Of a DNA stretch of 64,000 nt, positions 50,049-57,075 are shown in pieces (within the stretch, counting starts at the first letter, position 1; the number at the start of each line of letters is the position of its first letter). The position numbers and the translations under genes are program-made. Under the pieces are notes generated by a model. It had not been told where the DNA came from and searched no databases. It was given only the letters and a program-made list of their open reading frames with translations. Location of the stretch: the NCBI GenBank assembly GCA_022800215.1, contig JAAWPV010000079.1, positions 53,714-117,713 of the forward strand, in the 5' to 3' direction. This DNA comes from Oscillospiraceae bacterium. GTDB lineage: Bacteria; Bacillota; Clostridia; Oscillospirales; Oscillospiraceae.

Positions 50049-50455
50049 CTTTCATCACCCTTTGCTATGGAAAGTTTTGCGTTTGGGCATAGTACACCCA
50101 GTATTTTTATGATACCACATATTATGACACTAGTTGACGTAAAAATCAAGTATTTTTCCACATTTTTTACTTTCAATTTTTCTTTTAAGCGCAACGGTTT
50201 GATGGATTTTGTGACAGTTTTAGAACCATTTGCAGATAAAACCGTTTCTTTCCACTCTTTTGCACTAAGTTTTCCACATTATCTTTCAAAAATTATCCTT
50301 TCGTGTTACTCCAACGGTTTCAATGGATTTTCAGAAAAATATTTGTGTTACCTTTTACTTTATTTTCTGTCAACCGGTTTTATGGCAAACTCTTTCTGCT
50401 GCCACTCTATCTTGTGTTCGTCCTTCTGATCGTCCAAGTTTCTTTAATATATACG

Positions 50456-50487
50456 AAAAATGAGTGCCGGGTATAACCCGGCACTCA
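50456..50487 (-). terminator. Rho-independent terminator downstream of the SprT-like gene
   Basis: 12-bp stem tgagtgccgggt/acccggcactca with 3-nt loop (50461-50487), followed on the minus strand by TTTTT (50460-50456). Confidence 0.85.
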
Positions 50488-50595
50488 TTTACTTGCTTTC
50501 CGCATTCAGCCCATACCCAGGCGCTCGATCTCCATCGCCCCACCGTATGTCGCAACTTGTAGTCCCTTGAAAACAAAAGGTTTTGATTGAAATGT

Positions 50596-51126
50596 CTACA
50601 TTTTAAAACAGTCCTTTTCACGGTCCGCTTTACCATCTTTTGAGCATTCCTGACACACCAGTCTCCCCCCGCATTTGCAACGGTACCGCTCCGGATGCTC
50701 TGTCAATTTGGAAGCCCGGAATCGTTTGAAGATCATACCGCACCGCTGACAGCGGACCAAATAGCGGAAGGGCCGTGCCTCTCCCACCCCCATCTCCTCG
50801 CTGGTGGAACTGCGGGAAATGGCATACCCATAGGCCCGGTTCATCTTTTCCACATAGCTTTTCCAACGCTTCCCATGATTCCTGCATCCATAGCAAGTAT
50901 GGAGCAGCTCGTGAGCCAGAGTCTCCCGGCAGCTCCGCTCCGGTCCCTCCGCTACCCGCTGGGCAACCTCAATGAGATATCTCCCTTCTTTATAGATGCA
51001 GCAGCCAAACCGGGTGGCTGCCCGACAGTTGATCCTCACCTTCGGATCAATCCGGTCGGAAAAGGGGATTTTTAGCTTGGCCGCCTCGGCCATCACTTCC
51101 CGGAGAAGAGCATCGCAGTCGTTCAC
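50596..51126 (-). CDS. SprT-like zinc metallopeptidase family protein
   Basis: 176 aa; HExxH in ETLAHELLHTCYGCRNHGKRW; C-terminal Cys-rich zinc-ribbon-like segment (CQRCGMIFKR...CKCGGRLVCQEC). Confidence 0.85.
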   Translation of the reverse strand: MNDCDALLREVMAEAAKLKIPFSDRIDPKVRINCRAATRFGCCIYKEGRYLIEVAQRVAEGPERSCRETLAHELLHTCYGCRNHGKRWKSYVEKMNRAYGYAISRSSTSEEMGVGEARPFRYLVRCQRCGMIFKRFRASKLTEHPERYRCKCGGRLVCQECSKDGKADREKDCFKM

Positions 51127-52928
51127 TGCCCCTCCTCCTTCTGCGCCCGGATCCGTTCATTGAGATCATTCAGATAGACCCAGCGTTCCATTTTCTCTTC
51201 CAGCTTCCCCTCCAGTTCCACCTGCCGGCCCTGTAATTTTTCCAAAGCAAGGTAGTCGCTCCCCTGAAGCTCCTGCTCCTTTTTCACCTGATCGAGCTCC
51301 CCCTCCAGGGCGGCGATTTCCCCCTCGATGGTTTCAAATTCCCGCTGCTCCATATAGCTGAATTTCAGTTTCTCCTTCCCCTTCGGTTTCTCCTTTTTTC
51401 GAGTGTCTGTGTTTGTAGTCTTTTCTTTGATTATTTTTGTAGTCCCTTCTGCCGCAAAGGTTTCCATCCATTCGCTATATCCCCCCGGTGTCTCCGTCAC
51501 GCTGCCGTTTCCGTCCACCAAGAAGGTCCGTCGAGCCATCTTATCCAGGAAGTACCGGTCATGGGAAACGGCCACTACCGCCCCAGGAAAGTTCTCCAAA
51601 TAATCCTCCAATACCGTAAGGGTGTCAATGTCCAGATCGTTGGTGGGCTCATCCAGCAGCAGCACATTAGGCGCCGTCGCCAGGATGGAGAGAAGGAACA
51701 GCCGCCGCTTTTCCCCGCCGGATAATTTTCCGATGGGAGAATACTGCTGGTCCCCGGTAAAGAGAAATTGCTCCAAAAGCTGTCCGGCGGTGAGTGTCCC
51801 CGAAGCTGTCTCGATATAGTTGCCCACATTCTTCACGTAGTCGATGACCCGCTGGTCGGGGTCCATGGGCGGGTTCTCCTGAGAGAAATATCCGATCTTC
51901 ACCGTCTCTCCCATTCCCACCCAGCCGGTATCCGGTTGGAGCCGTCCGGCAACCAAATTCAGCAGCGTTGATTTCCCGCTGCCGTTATTTCCAATGACGC
52001 CGATCCGGTCGGCACGGAGGATATGGCAGGAAAAATCCCGGATCACCTCCCGCCCATCAAAGGCCTTACTCACATGCTCCAGCTCAATGGTCTTTTTCCC
52101 CAGGCGGCTGGACAGGGCAGTCAACTCCACCCGTCCCCGCTCCTCAGGGGCCTCCTGCCCCTTAAGGGCCTCATACCGCTCCAGCCGCTCCCGGCTTTTG
52201 GTTCCCCGGGCCTTGGCTCCCTGCATCACCCATTGATATTCCCGGCGCAAAACGGACTGCCGCTTCCGCTCGCTGGCCCGGGCCATCTCCAAAAGCTCCG
52301 CCTTTCGCTCCAGATAGTCGGCATAGTTGCCCGTATAGAAAGTAAGCCCGCCATTTTCCACTTCCACCATCCGGCTCACCACCCGCTCCAGAAAATAGCG
52401 GTCGTGGGTCACCATAATGAGGGCACCCTTCCAGCGCTTCAAAAAATCTTCCAGCCAGGCGGTCATATGAGCGTCCAGATGATTGGTAGGCTCGTCCAGC
52501 AGCAAAATATCCGCCGGCCGGGTCAGCACCCTGGCCAGCGCCACCCGCCGCCGCTCTCCGCCGGATAGGGCGCCCATTTTTCGGGTGAAATCAGTGATCC
52601 TCAGCCGGGTCAGCACCGTTTTCACCTCATGCTCGGCCACCTCCCGGGCGGAATCATCCAGCCCGGCAAACACCTGCTCCAGAATCGTATTATCCGCCTC
52701 ATATGCCGGATTCTGGGGCAGATACTCCAGCCGCACATTGGGGTCAGGCCGGACTGTTCCCCCTTCCGGCTCCTCCACTCCGGCCAGAATCTTCAGCAAG
52801 GTAGATTTCCCCGCTCCGTTTGCCCCAATCACGCCCAGCTTTTCTCCCCGGTCCAGATAGAGGCTCACATCCTCCAAAAGCACCCGCGCTCCCAGGCTCC
52901 GGGTGATATGCTCCGCCGACAGCAGCAT
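51123..52928 (-). CDS. ABC-F family ATP-binding protein (two ATPase domains)
   Basis: 601 aa; Walker A GANGAGKST and GNNGSGKST; signatures LSGGERRRVALARVL and LSGGEKRRLFLLSIL; LLLDEPTNHLD / LLLDEPTNDLD; charged C-terminal coiled region. Confidence 0.95.
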   Translation of the reverse strand: MLLSAEHITRSLGARVLLEDVSLYLDRGEKLGVIGANGAGKSTLLKILAGVEEPEGGTVRPDPNVRLEYLPQNPAYEADNTILEQVFAGLDDSAREVAEHEVKTVLTRLRITDFTRKMGALSGGERRRVALARVLTRPADILLLDEPTNHLDAHMTAWLEDFLKRWKGALIMVTHDRYFLERVVSRMVEVENGGLTFYTGNYADYLERKAELLEMARASERKRQSVLRREYQWVMQGAKARGTKSRERLERYEALKGQEAPEERGRVELTALSSRLGKKTIELEHVSKAFDGREVIRDFSCHILRADRIGVIGNNGSGKSTLLNLVAGRLQPDTGWVGMGETVKIGYFSQENPPMDPDQRVIDYVKNVGNYIETASGTLTAGQLLEQFLFTGDQQYSPIGKLSGGEKRRLFLLSILATAPNVLLLDEPTNDLDIDTLTVLEDYLENFPGAVVAVSHDRYFLDKMARRTFLVDGNGSVTETPGGYSEWMETFAAEGTTKIIKEKTTNTDTRKKEKPKGKEKLKFSYMEQREFETIEGEIAALEGELDQVKKEQELQGSDYLALEKLQGRQVELEGKLEEKMERWVYLNDLNERIRAQKEEGQ

Positions 52929-52984
52929 TTTTTCGCCCCCCTTATTCCTATTTCTTTATTATATAAGAAACGCCTCCGTTTGAA

Positions 52985-52999
52985 AAGTGCTCTTTCTTC
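52985..52999. repeat. Candidate prophage attL, 15-bp direct repeat AAGTGCTCTTTCTTC
   Basis: Identical 15-mer at 63397-63411, flanking the phage-like block; flanks differ on both sides. Confidence 0.6.
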
Positions 53000-53026
53000 G
53001 GTAAATGTCAAGAAGAATTTTGACAG

Positions 53027-53080
53027 TGTAACACAAAAAATTGAAGATCAGCCCGGCAGCTGAAGGCGAAATGTGTGACA
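53027..53080. repeat. 54-bp dyad element E0
   Basis: TGTAACACA-N36-TGTGTGACA (one mismatch in right arm). Confidence 0.7.
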
Positions 53081-53105
53081 ATCTGCAATCGCCAAAGGGC
53101 GGGTA

Positions 53106-53221
53106 TCATAGTGTTCCCATGGAGTCAAGGGCCGGGTAGTAAAATCACAGGGACCGGTCTAGGGACTGGTCCCTGTGATTTTCTCCACCCTTAAACCCTT
53201 GACACCATGTTCCCACCATGA
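53106..53221. promoter_or_regulatory. Nested dyad-symmetric non-coding region (candidate phage intergenic/origin/packaging region)
   Basis: Outer imperfect inverted repeat TCATaGTG....CATGGaGTCAAGGG versus reverse complement TCATgGTG....CATGGtGTCAAGGG encloses a long hairpin aaaatcacagggaccggtc-tag-ggactggtccctgtgatttt (53141-53182). Confidence 0.55.
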
Positions 53222-53234
53222 AAAAAGTAATCAA

Positions 53235-53256
53235 CATAGCTCGCGAGCGAGCTATG
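53235..53256. promoter_or_regulatory. Hairpin CATAGCTCGC-GA-GCGAGCTATG
   Basis: Perfect 10-bp arms, directly after the nested dyad region. Confidence 0.6.
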
Positions 53257-53290
53257 CTGCGCTAAATTTTCATCATGGGAGGACAAGGGA

Positions 53291-53455
53291 ATGAAAGACA
53301 AGTTGCGTGCGCTGATCTGCCGGTGGTTAGACTGGGCATACCGATGCTGGGGCCAGGAGGACCGTTGCGGGTCCTGCTGGGACAAACAGAATTGCCCAGG
53401 AGCCGGAACAGGCGTAGCCTGGCCATGCCCATACTATCGGAAGGAGGATATCTAA
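53291..53455 (+). CDS. Small Cys-rich protein (54 aa), unknown function
   Basis: MKDKLRALICRWLDWAYRCWGQEDRCGSCWDKQNCPGAGTGVAWPCPYYRKEDI; purine-rich RBS-like gggaggacaaggga; stop two nt before the ATG of the next CDS. Not in the ORF track (below its length cutoff). Confidence 0.6.
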   Translation: MKDKLRALICRWLDWAYRCWGQEDRCGSCWDKQNCPGAGTGVAWPCPYYRKEDI

Positions 53456-53456
53456 C

Positions 53457-53819
53457 ATGAGGAAATTATTGACCGTCAGATTTAAGCAACTGACAGTGGA
53501 TCTCAGCAGAGGTATAGATTATAACCTGGACGATCTGGTAGAATCCCAATACCCAAAAGGATGTGTGACCTTATGCCAAGAGAAGATCCAAGCCATTGTC
53601 AAAGAACTGGGCTATCAGACTTGTGAAAGTTGCACCAACGAAGGCGACGGCTGCCACATCGTCCTAACGGTGAAAAGAATAGTTCACCAAAGTGAAATCA
53701 GGCAGATATGCAACACCGCACTGGACAAGCTCCTGGAGAAATACCGAAATTCCATTCCTCGCAAAGCGGCCACCGATGCCATCTATCAGATTAGCACCGA
53801 GCTGACAAAGGAGGAATAA
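53457..53819 (+). CDS. Phage-module protein of unknown function (120 aa)
   Basis: MRKLLTVRFKQLTVDLSRGIDYNL...; AAGGAGG 8-10 nt upstream; collinear with neighbouring + strand genes. Confidence 0.7.
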   Translation: MRKLLTVRFKQLTVDLSRGIDYNLDDLVESQYPKGCVTLCQEKIQAIVKELGYQTCESCTNEGDGCHIVLTVKRIVHQSEIRQICNTALDKLLEKYRNSIPRKAATDAIYQISTELTKEE

Positions 53820-53821
53820 CC

Positions 53822-54115
53822 ATGGCGGCGAAGAACAACATCCGCAGCATCCGCTTTAGTGACGACACCCTGGAGGCCATAGAGGCCCAGGTGGGCCGGA
53901 ACTTTACGGAGAAATTTGAGAACATGGTGACCCGCTGCCTATGGGAGCTGCCGGCGGCAGAGCAGAAGCTAAAGGTTCTGGAGGGCAAGATCCAGGATAA
54001 GCGCAAGCAGCTCATCCAGCTGGAGGAGCAGATCCGCAAGCTGAAGACCCTGGGATCCCAGCTGGACTATTTCGAGGAAGTCTTCCAGCGGACCATCCAG
54101 ACCTGGGAAGTGTAA
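53822..54115 (+). CDS. Putative ribbon-helix-helix/coiled-coil DNA-binding protein (97 aa)
   Basis: IRSIRFSDDTLEAIEAQVGRNFTEKFENMV resembles an RHH N-terminus, then a long heptad-like helix; GGAGGAATAACC upstream. Its TAA stop lies inside element E1. Confidence 0.65.
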   Translation: MAAKNNIRSIRFSDDTLEAIEAQVGRNFTEKFENMVTRCLWELPAAEQKLKVLEGKIQDKRKQLIQLEEQIRKLKTLGSQLDYFEEVFQRTIQTWEV

Positions 54116-54164
54116 CACAAATCACATCCGGATCGCCGGCGCCGGCGAGAAAAGATGTGTTACA
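54111..54164. repeat. 54-bp dyad element E1
   Basis: TGTAACACA-N36-TGTGTTACA, perfect 9-bp arms; GC palindromes in centre (CGCCGGCGCCGGCG). Confidence 0.8.
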
Positions 54165-54244
54165 ATATAGCCGTCCCCGGCACTTGCTGGGGGCGGCAAC
54201 TGTTTAAGGTCAGAAACTTTAATGCACAGAAAGGGTGCAGGGGG

Positions 54245-55258
54245 ATGACGAAAAAACAGCACTATATGACCCGGGATGAACGGTATAAATTGGAAGCATA
54301 TCTGGAAAGTGGGAAAGGAGTATCCTGGATCTCCAAACAGATGAATTTTTCCCGGCAAACTATCTACAACGAAATCAAACGAGGCCTATGCGAACAGGTG
54401 AAAGAGCGGAGTGGGATCTACCGGGACGAGCTGCATTATTCTGCAGATAAAGCCCATCAGGTCCACAAGTACAACCAGACGGCCAAGGGCCGGCCCATCA
54501 AGCTGGGGAACGACTATGCCCTCGCCGAGTTCCTGGAGCGGAAGATCATCCGGGACTGCTATTCACCTGCTGCGGCGTTAGCTCAGGCCCGGAAGGAGGG
54601 CTTTGCAACCAGCGTTTGTACAGCCACCCTATACAGCTACATAGAGAAAGGGGTTTTCCTACAGCTCTCCAACAAACATCTATGGATCAAGAGCCACAAG
54701 AAAAAGCCAGGCTCCCGTCCGACGCAACGGATCGCACATCCCAAACTCCCATCTATCACCGATCGACCGGAGTACATCAACCAACGCCTGGAGCCAGGAC
54801 ATTGGGAAATGGATCTGGTGGTAGGCAAAGCTGGGAGCCGGGCTGTGCTGCTCACCTTGACCGAGCGCCGGAGCCGGCAAGAGATGATCTTCAAACTGCC
54901 AGACAGAAAGGCTGCCACGATCCGGGCCGTCTTCGACAGGCTGGAGGCCACAACACCGGATTTTCGACGCCGGTTCAGGTCCATCACCACGGACAACGGC
55001 AGCGAGTTTTTGAAGTACGAAGAGCTGCGGCAATCCATACACGGTGGAACTCGTTTTGACGTCTACTACTGCCACAGCTATGCAGCCTGGGAGAAAGGCA
55101 CAAATGAGAACCACAACCGGATGATCCGAAGATGGTTCCCCAAAGGGACCAATTTTGAAAAAGTCAGTAAAAAGAGGATAGCTGAGATCCAAGCATGGAT
55201 GAACAGCTATCCCCGGAAAGTATTAGGCTGGAAGAGCCCGGATGAAATGGCTGCATGA
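54245..55258 (+). CDS. IS30-family transposase (DDE)
   Basis: MTKKQHYMTRDERYKLEAYLESGKGVSWISKQMNFSRQTIYNEIKRG (HTH); catalytic context HWEMDLVVG, SITTDNGSEF, ENHNRMIRRWFPKGTNF. Start set at 54245 behind AGGGGG; the track ORF extends to 54155. Confidence 0.92.
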   Translation: MTKKQHYMTRDERYKLEAYLESGKGVSWISKQMNFSRQTIYNEIKRGLCEQVKERSGIYRDELHYSADKAHQVHKYNQTAKGRPIKLGNDYALAEFLERKIIRDCYSPAAALAQARKEGFATSVCTATLYSYIEKGVFLQLSNKHLWIKSHKKKPGSRPTQRIAHPKLPSITDRPEYINQRLEPGHWEMDLVVGKAGSRAVLLTLTERRSRQEMIFKLPDRKAATIRAVFDRLEATTPDFRRRFRSITTDNGSEFLKYEELRQSIHGGTRFDVYYCHSYAAWEKGTNENHNRMIRRWFPKGTNFEKVSKKRIAEIQAWMNSYPRKVLGWKSPDEMAA

Positions 55259-55259
55259 T

Positions 55260-55313
55260 CGTAACACAAGAAGATCTTCAGATCGAAGATCCTGGATCTG
55301 ACTTTGTGTTACA
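55260..55313. repeat. 54-bp dyad element E2
   Basis: CGTAACACA-N36-TGTGTTACA (one mismatch); centre contains GAAGATCTTC and CAGATC...GATCTG. Confidence 0.75.
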
Positions 55314-55317
55314 GGTT

Positions 55318-55362
55318 GGAGGGGACCCCGGCGGGCCTGAAGGCCGTCGCCGGGGCCCCTCC
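55318..55362. terminator. GC-rich hairpin after the Zot-like gene
   Basis: GGAGGGGACCCCGGCG / CGCCGGGGCCCCTCC stem (15 bp with one bulged A); no strong T-run. Confidence 0.5.
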
Positions 55363-55369
55363 CATACTC

Positions 55370-56272
55370 TCACTTCTTATTCCTTCGTTTCTGCGCCTTC
55401 AGCCACTTCCTGGAGGGCTTGGCGATCCCCTCCATATTAGTGGGCTGATTGCACTGAAGCGCCAGGATCTCATCCTCACTCATCATATCACCCTCGGCCA
55501 TAGACTTTTTCAGATTGCCTACACAAGCCAGGGTATCATAGGCAGCATAATCACTGTTTCGGACAAACCAGCAGCTCCGCCCTATGGGAGTTAGTAACAT
55601 GGTATTGGAGGCATTCTCCATCTCCCAGGCGTCATAGATATTTTGCCGCTGGAACCGCCATAGCTTATCACAATCCACTACATAGCTTGTCACCTGACGA
55701 AGCAGCGCGTCCACGTGGCCGAAACGCTGGGCGGTATAATAGAGACTGATATGATAATGACGACAAGTAAGTAAGGTGTTAAGAAAAAGAGGATCTATAT
55801 TAGTCTTAAAATTCCGGGAGTTCATCTGGACACTGAATTCATCCCCCAGCACCAGAGTGATGGTAAGAGTATCATTTTCATCATCTTCTGCCCGGTTACG
55901 CTCGGCACACAGGACCACCTGCTCCAGGCTGATGAGATCCTCATAGGGGATCTGCAGCGCCACGTTGGACAGGACCTTCACACGCTGGATTACGAACTTT
56001 TTCCGGCGATCACACCAAACGGTAAGACCGTCATATCTCTCATACGCACTTACCACCTTATGGACAGCGGAAAGGGTCTTTCCCCGACCAAAAAGGCCCA
56101 CATAGGCCACAAGCTCACCAGTGGGACACAGATTACCCTTTTTACGCTGCAGGTATTGAAACAGATCCAGGACACCATACCGGACCACCGAAACCGGATG
56201 GGTAACGACACAGCGAAAAACTGGGAACATCACCAGCAGGACCACAAAAATAATCAGGAGTATAGCGCCCAT
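55370..56272 (-). CDS. Zot-like / inovirus pI-type assembly ATPase
   Basis: 300 aa; N-terminal TM helix, Walker A YVGLFGRGKTLSA, Walker B-like ITLVLGDEFSVQMNSRNF; follows a chain of tiny membrane proteins, as in filamentous phages. Confidence 0.8.
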   Translation of the reverse strand: MGAILLIIFVVLLVMFPVFRCVVTHPVSVVRYGVLDLFQYLQRKKGNLCPTGELVAYVGLFGRGKTLSAVHKVVSAYERYDGLTVWCDRRKKFVIQRVKVLSNVALQIPYEDLISLEQVVLCAERNRAEDDENDTLTITLVLGDEFSVQMNSRNFKTNIDPLFLNTLLTCRHYHISLYYTAQRFGHVDALLRQVTSYVVDCDKLWRFQRQNIYDAWEMENASNTMLLTPIGRSCWFVRNSDYAAYDTLACVGNLKKSMAEGDMMSEDEILALQCNQPTNMEGIAKPSRKWLKAQKRRNKK

Positions 56273-56451
56273 CAGAACCTCCGCACACTCAGTAAAGCCC
56301 GGACAATAGCGGCGATCAGGCGAAAAACCACCGATACCAGGAACATACCCACAGCCACGGTGAGCAGGTAAGGGATCAACTCCGCCATATTGGTAGGCGG
56401 GGTACTATCCACCCCAATGATCTGAAAGAATTGAGCAACAACGGCAGCCAT
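56272..56451 (-). CDS. Small inovirus-type membrane protein (59 aa)
   Basis: MAAVVAQFFQIIGVDSTPPTNMAELIPYLLTVAVGMFLVSVVFRLIAAIVRALLSVRRF; TGATG stop/start overlap with Zot-like gene. Confidence 0.7.
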   Translation of the reverse strand: MAAVVAQFFQIIGVDSTPPTNMAELIPYLLTVAVGMFLVSVVFRLIAAIVRALLSVRRF

Positions 56452-56618
56452 CAGAATCCCCCCTTAAAAAACCAGATAATCGTGCAGGCAAAACCGGCCA
56501 GGAAAAACAGCAGCAAAAAACCTTCCGTTACGGTATACTCGGAAAACGGGGTTTCCAGGAAGAGCCGGGCACCGGTGACGATCTCCTCGGAGATCCCTTC
56601 CGTCAAAATATCAGTCAT
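56451..56618 (-). CDS. Small inovirus-type membrane protein (55 aa)
   Basis: MTDILTEGISEEIVTGARLFLETPFSEYTVTEGFLLLFFLAGFACTIIWFFKGGF; TGATG overlap with next gene. Confidence 0.65.
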   Translation of the reverse strand: MTDILTEGISEEIVTGARLFLETPFSEYTVTEGFLLLFFLAGFACTIIWFFKGGF

Positions 56619-56769
56619 GAGACAACAAACCTCCAACAAAAGCAAGTATCAGACCGGCTACGCCGGTCCAGAGAAATACATCCCACATGGAGAAAGTGAA
56701 ACCATATAGAGTAAACTCCACCTGGAAGACGGAAAGTGTAGCGGCAAACATGGCCTTGAAAACTTCCAT
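56611..56769 (-). CDS. Small inovirus-type membrane protein (52 aa)
   Basis: MEVFKAMFAATLSVFQVEFTLYGFTFSMWDVFLWTGVAGLILAFVGGLLSHD; TGATG overlap with preceding gene; the track reports a different frame here. Confidence 0.65.
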   Translation of the reverse strand: MEVFKAMFAATLSVFQVEFTLYGFTFSMWDVFLWTGVAGLILAFVGGLLSHD

Positions 56770-57062
56770 CAGTCAAACACCTTCTTTTTGATGATAACTC
56801 CAACCACGGTCATCAGAATACTGGTCGTCAAAATGGTGATCCACTCCGGAGGAATGAAAGGAAACAAAGCGGACACCAGAGCCAGGAAGCCGGTGAAGAT
56901 CCCAATGATCCCATCTTTGAAGCTATCCAGGATCTCAGTAAAACCGCCCAGAGAATTTACGATCCTGGTAAGGAATAAAACCACACCGTTCAAAAGTCCG
57001 TTGACGGCGTCCAGAATCAGGCCGCCGATCCCACCCAGCAAGTCACCAATAAATGAAAACAC
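56769..57062 (-). CDS. pVI-like minor coat/membrane protein (about 97 aa, GTG start)
   Basis: (M)FSFIGDLLGGIGGLILDAVNGLLNGVVLFLTRIVNSLGGFTEILDSFKDGIIGIFTGFLALVSALFPFIPPEWITILTTSILMTVVGVIIKKKVFD; GGAGG 8 nt before GTG; between pIII-like and pI-like genes. Confidence 0.65.
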   Translation of the reverse strand: MFSFIGDLLGGIGGLILDAVNGLLNGVVLFLTRIVNSLGGFTEILDSFKDGIIGIFTGFLALVSALFPFIPPEWITILTTSILMTVVGVIIKKKVFD

Positions 57063-57075
57063 TGGCACCACCTCC

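Noticed and set aside
131-49174. Minus-strand ORFs in the track (131-478, 4325-4735, 12452-12925 etc.)
   Set aside because: All those checked are in a different minus frame from the giant CDS (end coordinate = 1 mod 3 instead of 2); Trp/Ser-rich out-of-frame readings of the same repeats.
450-49751. Long plus-strand ORFs (e.g. 10413-16487, 2024 aa; 2022-5120; 5427-8456) as real genes
   Set aside because: They are codon-aligned antisense of the RCC1 frame; the minus frame gives signal peptide and repeated RCC1 motifs, while the plus translations are His/Ile/Gly-rich and match no family I recognise.
50302-50352. GTAACAC-like motifs upstream of the giant gene as further 54-bp elements
   Set aside because: Single arms (cgtgttact, tgtgttacc) in the same orientation with no partner arm 54 bp away.
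51403-53063. Plus-strand ORFs over the ABC-F gene
   Set aside because: Antisense to a clear two-domain ABC-F protein.
54637-55192. Minus-strand ORFs over the transposase
   Set aside because: Antisense to a clear IS30-family transposase.
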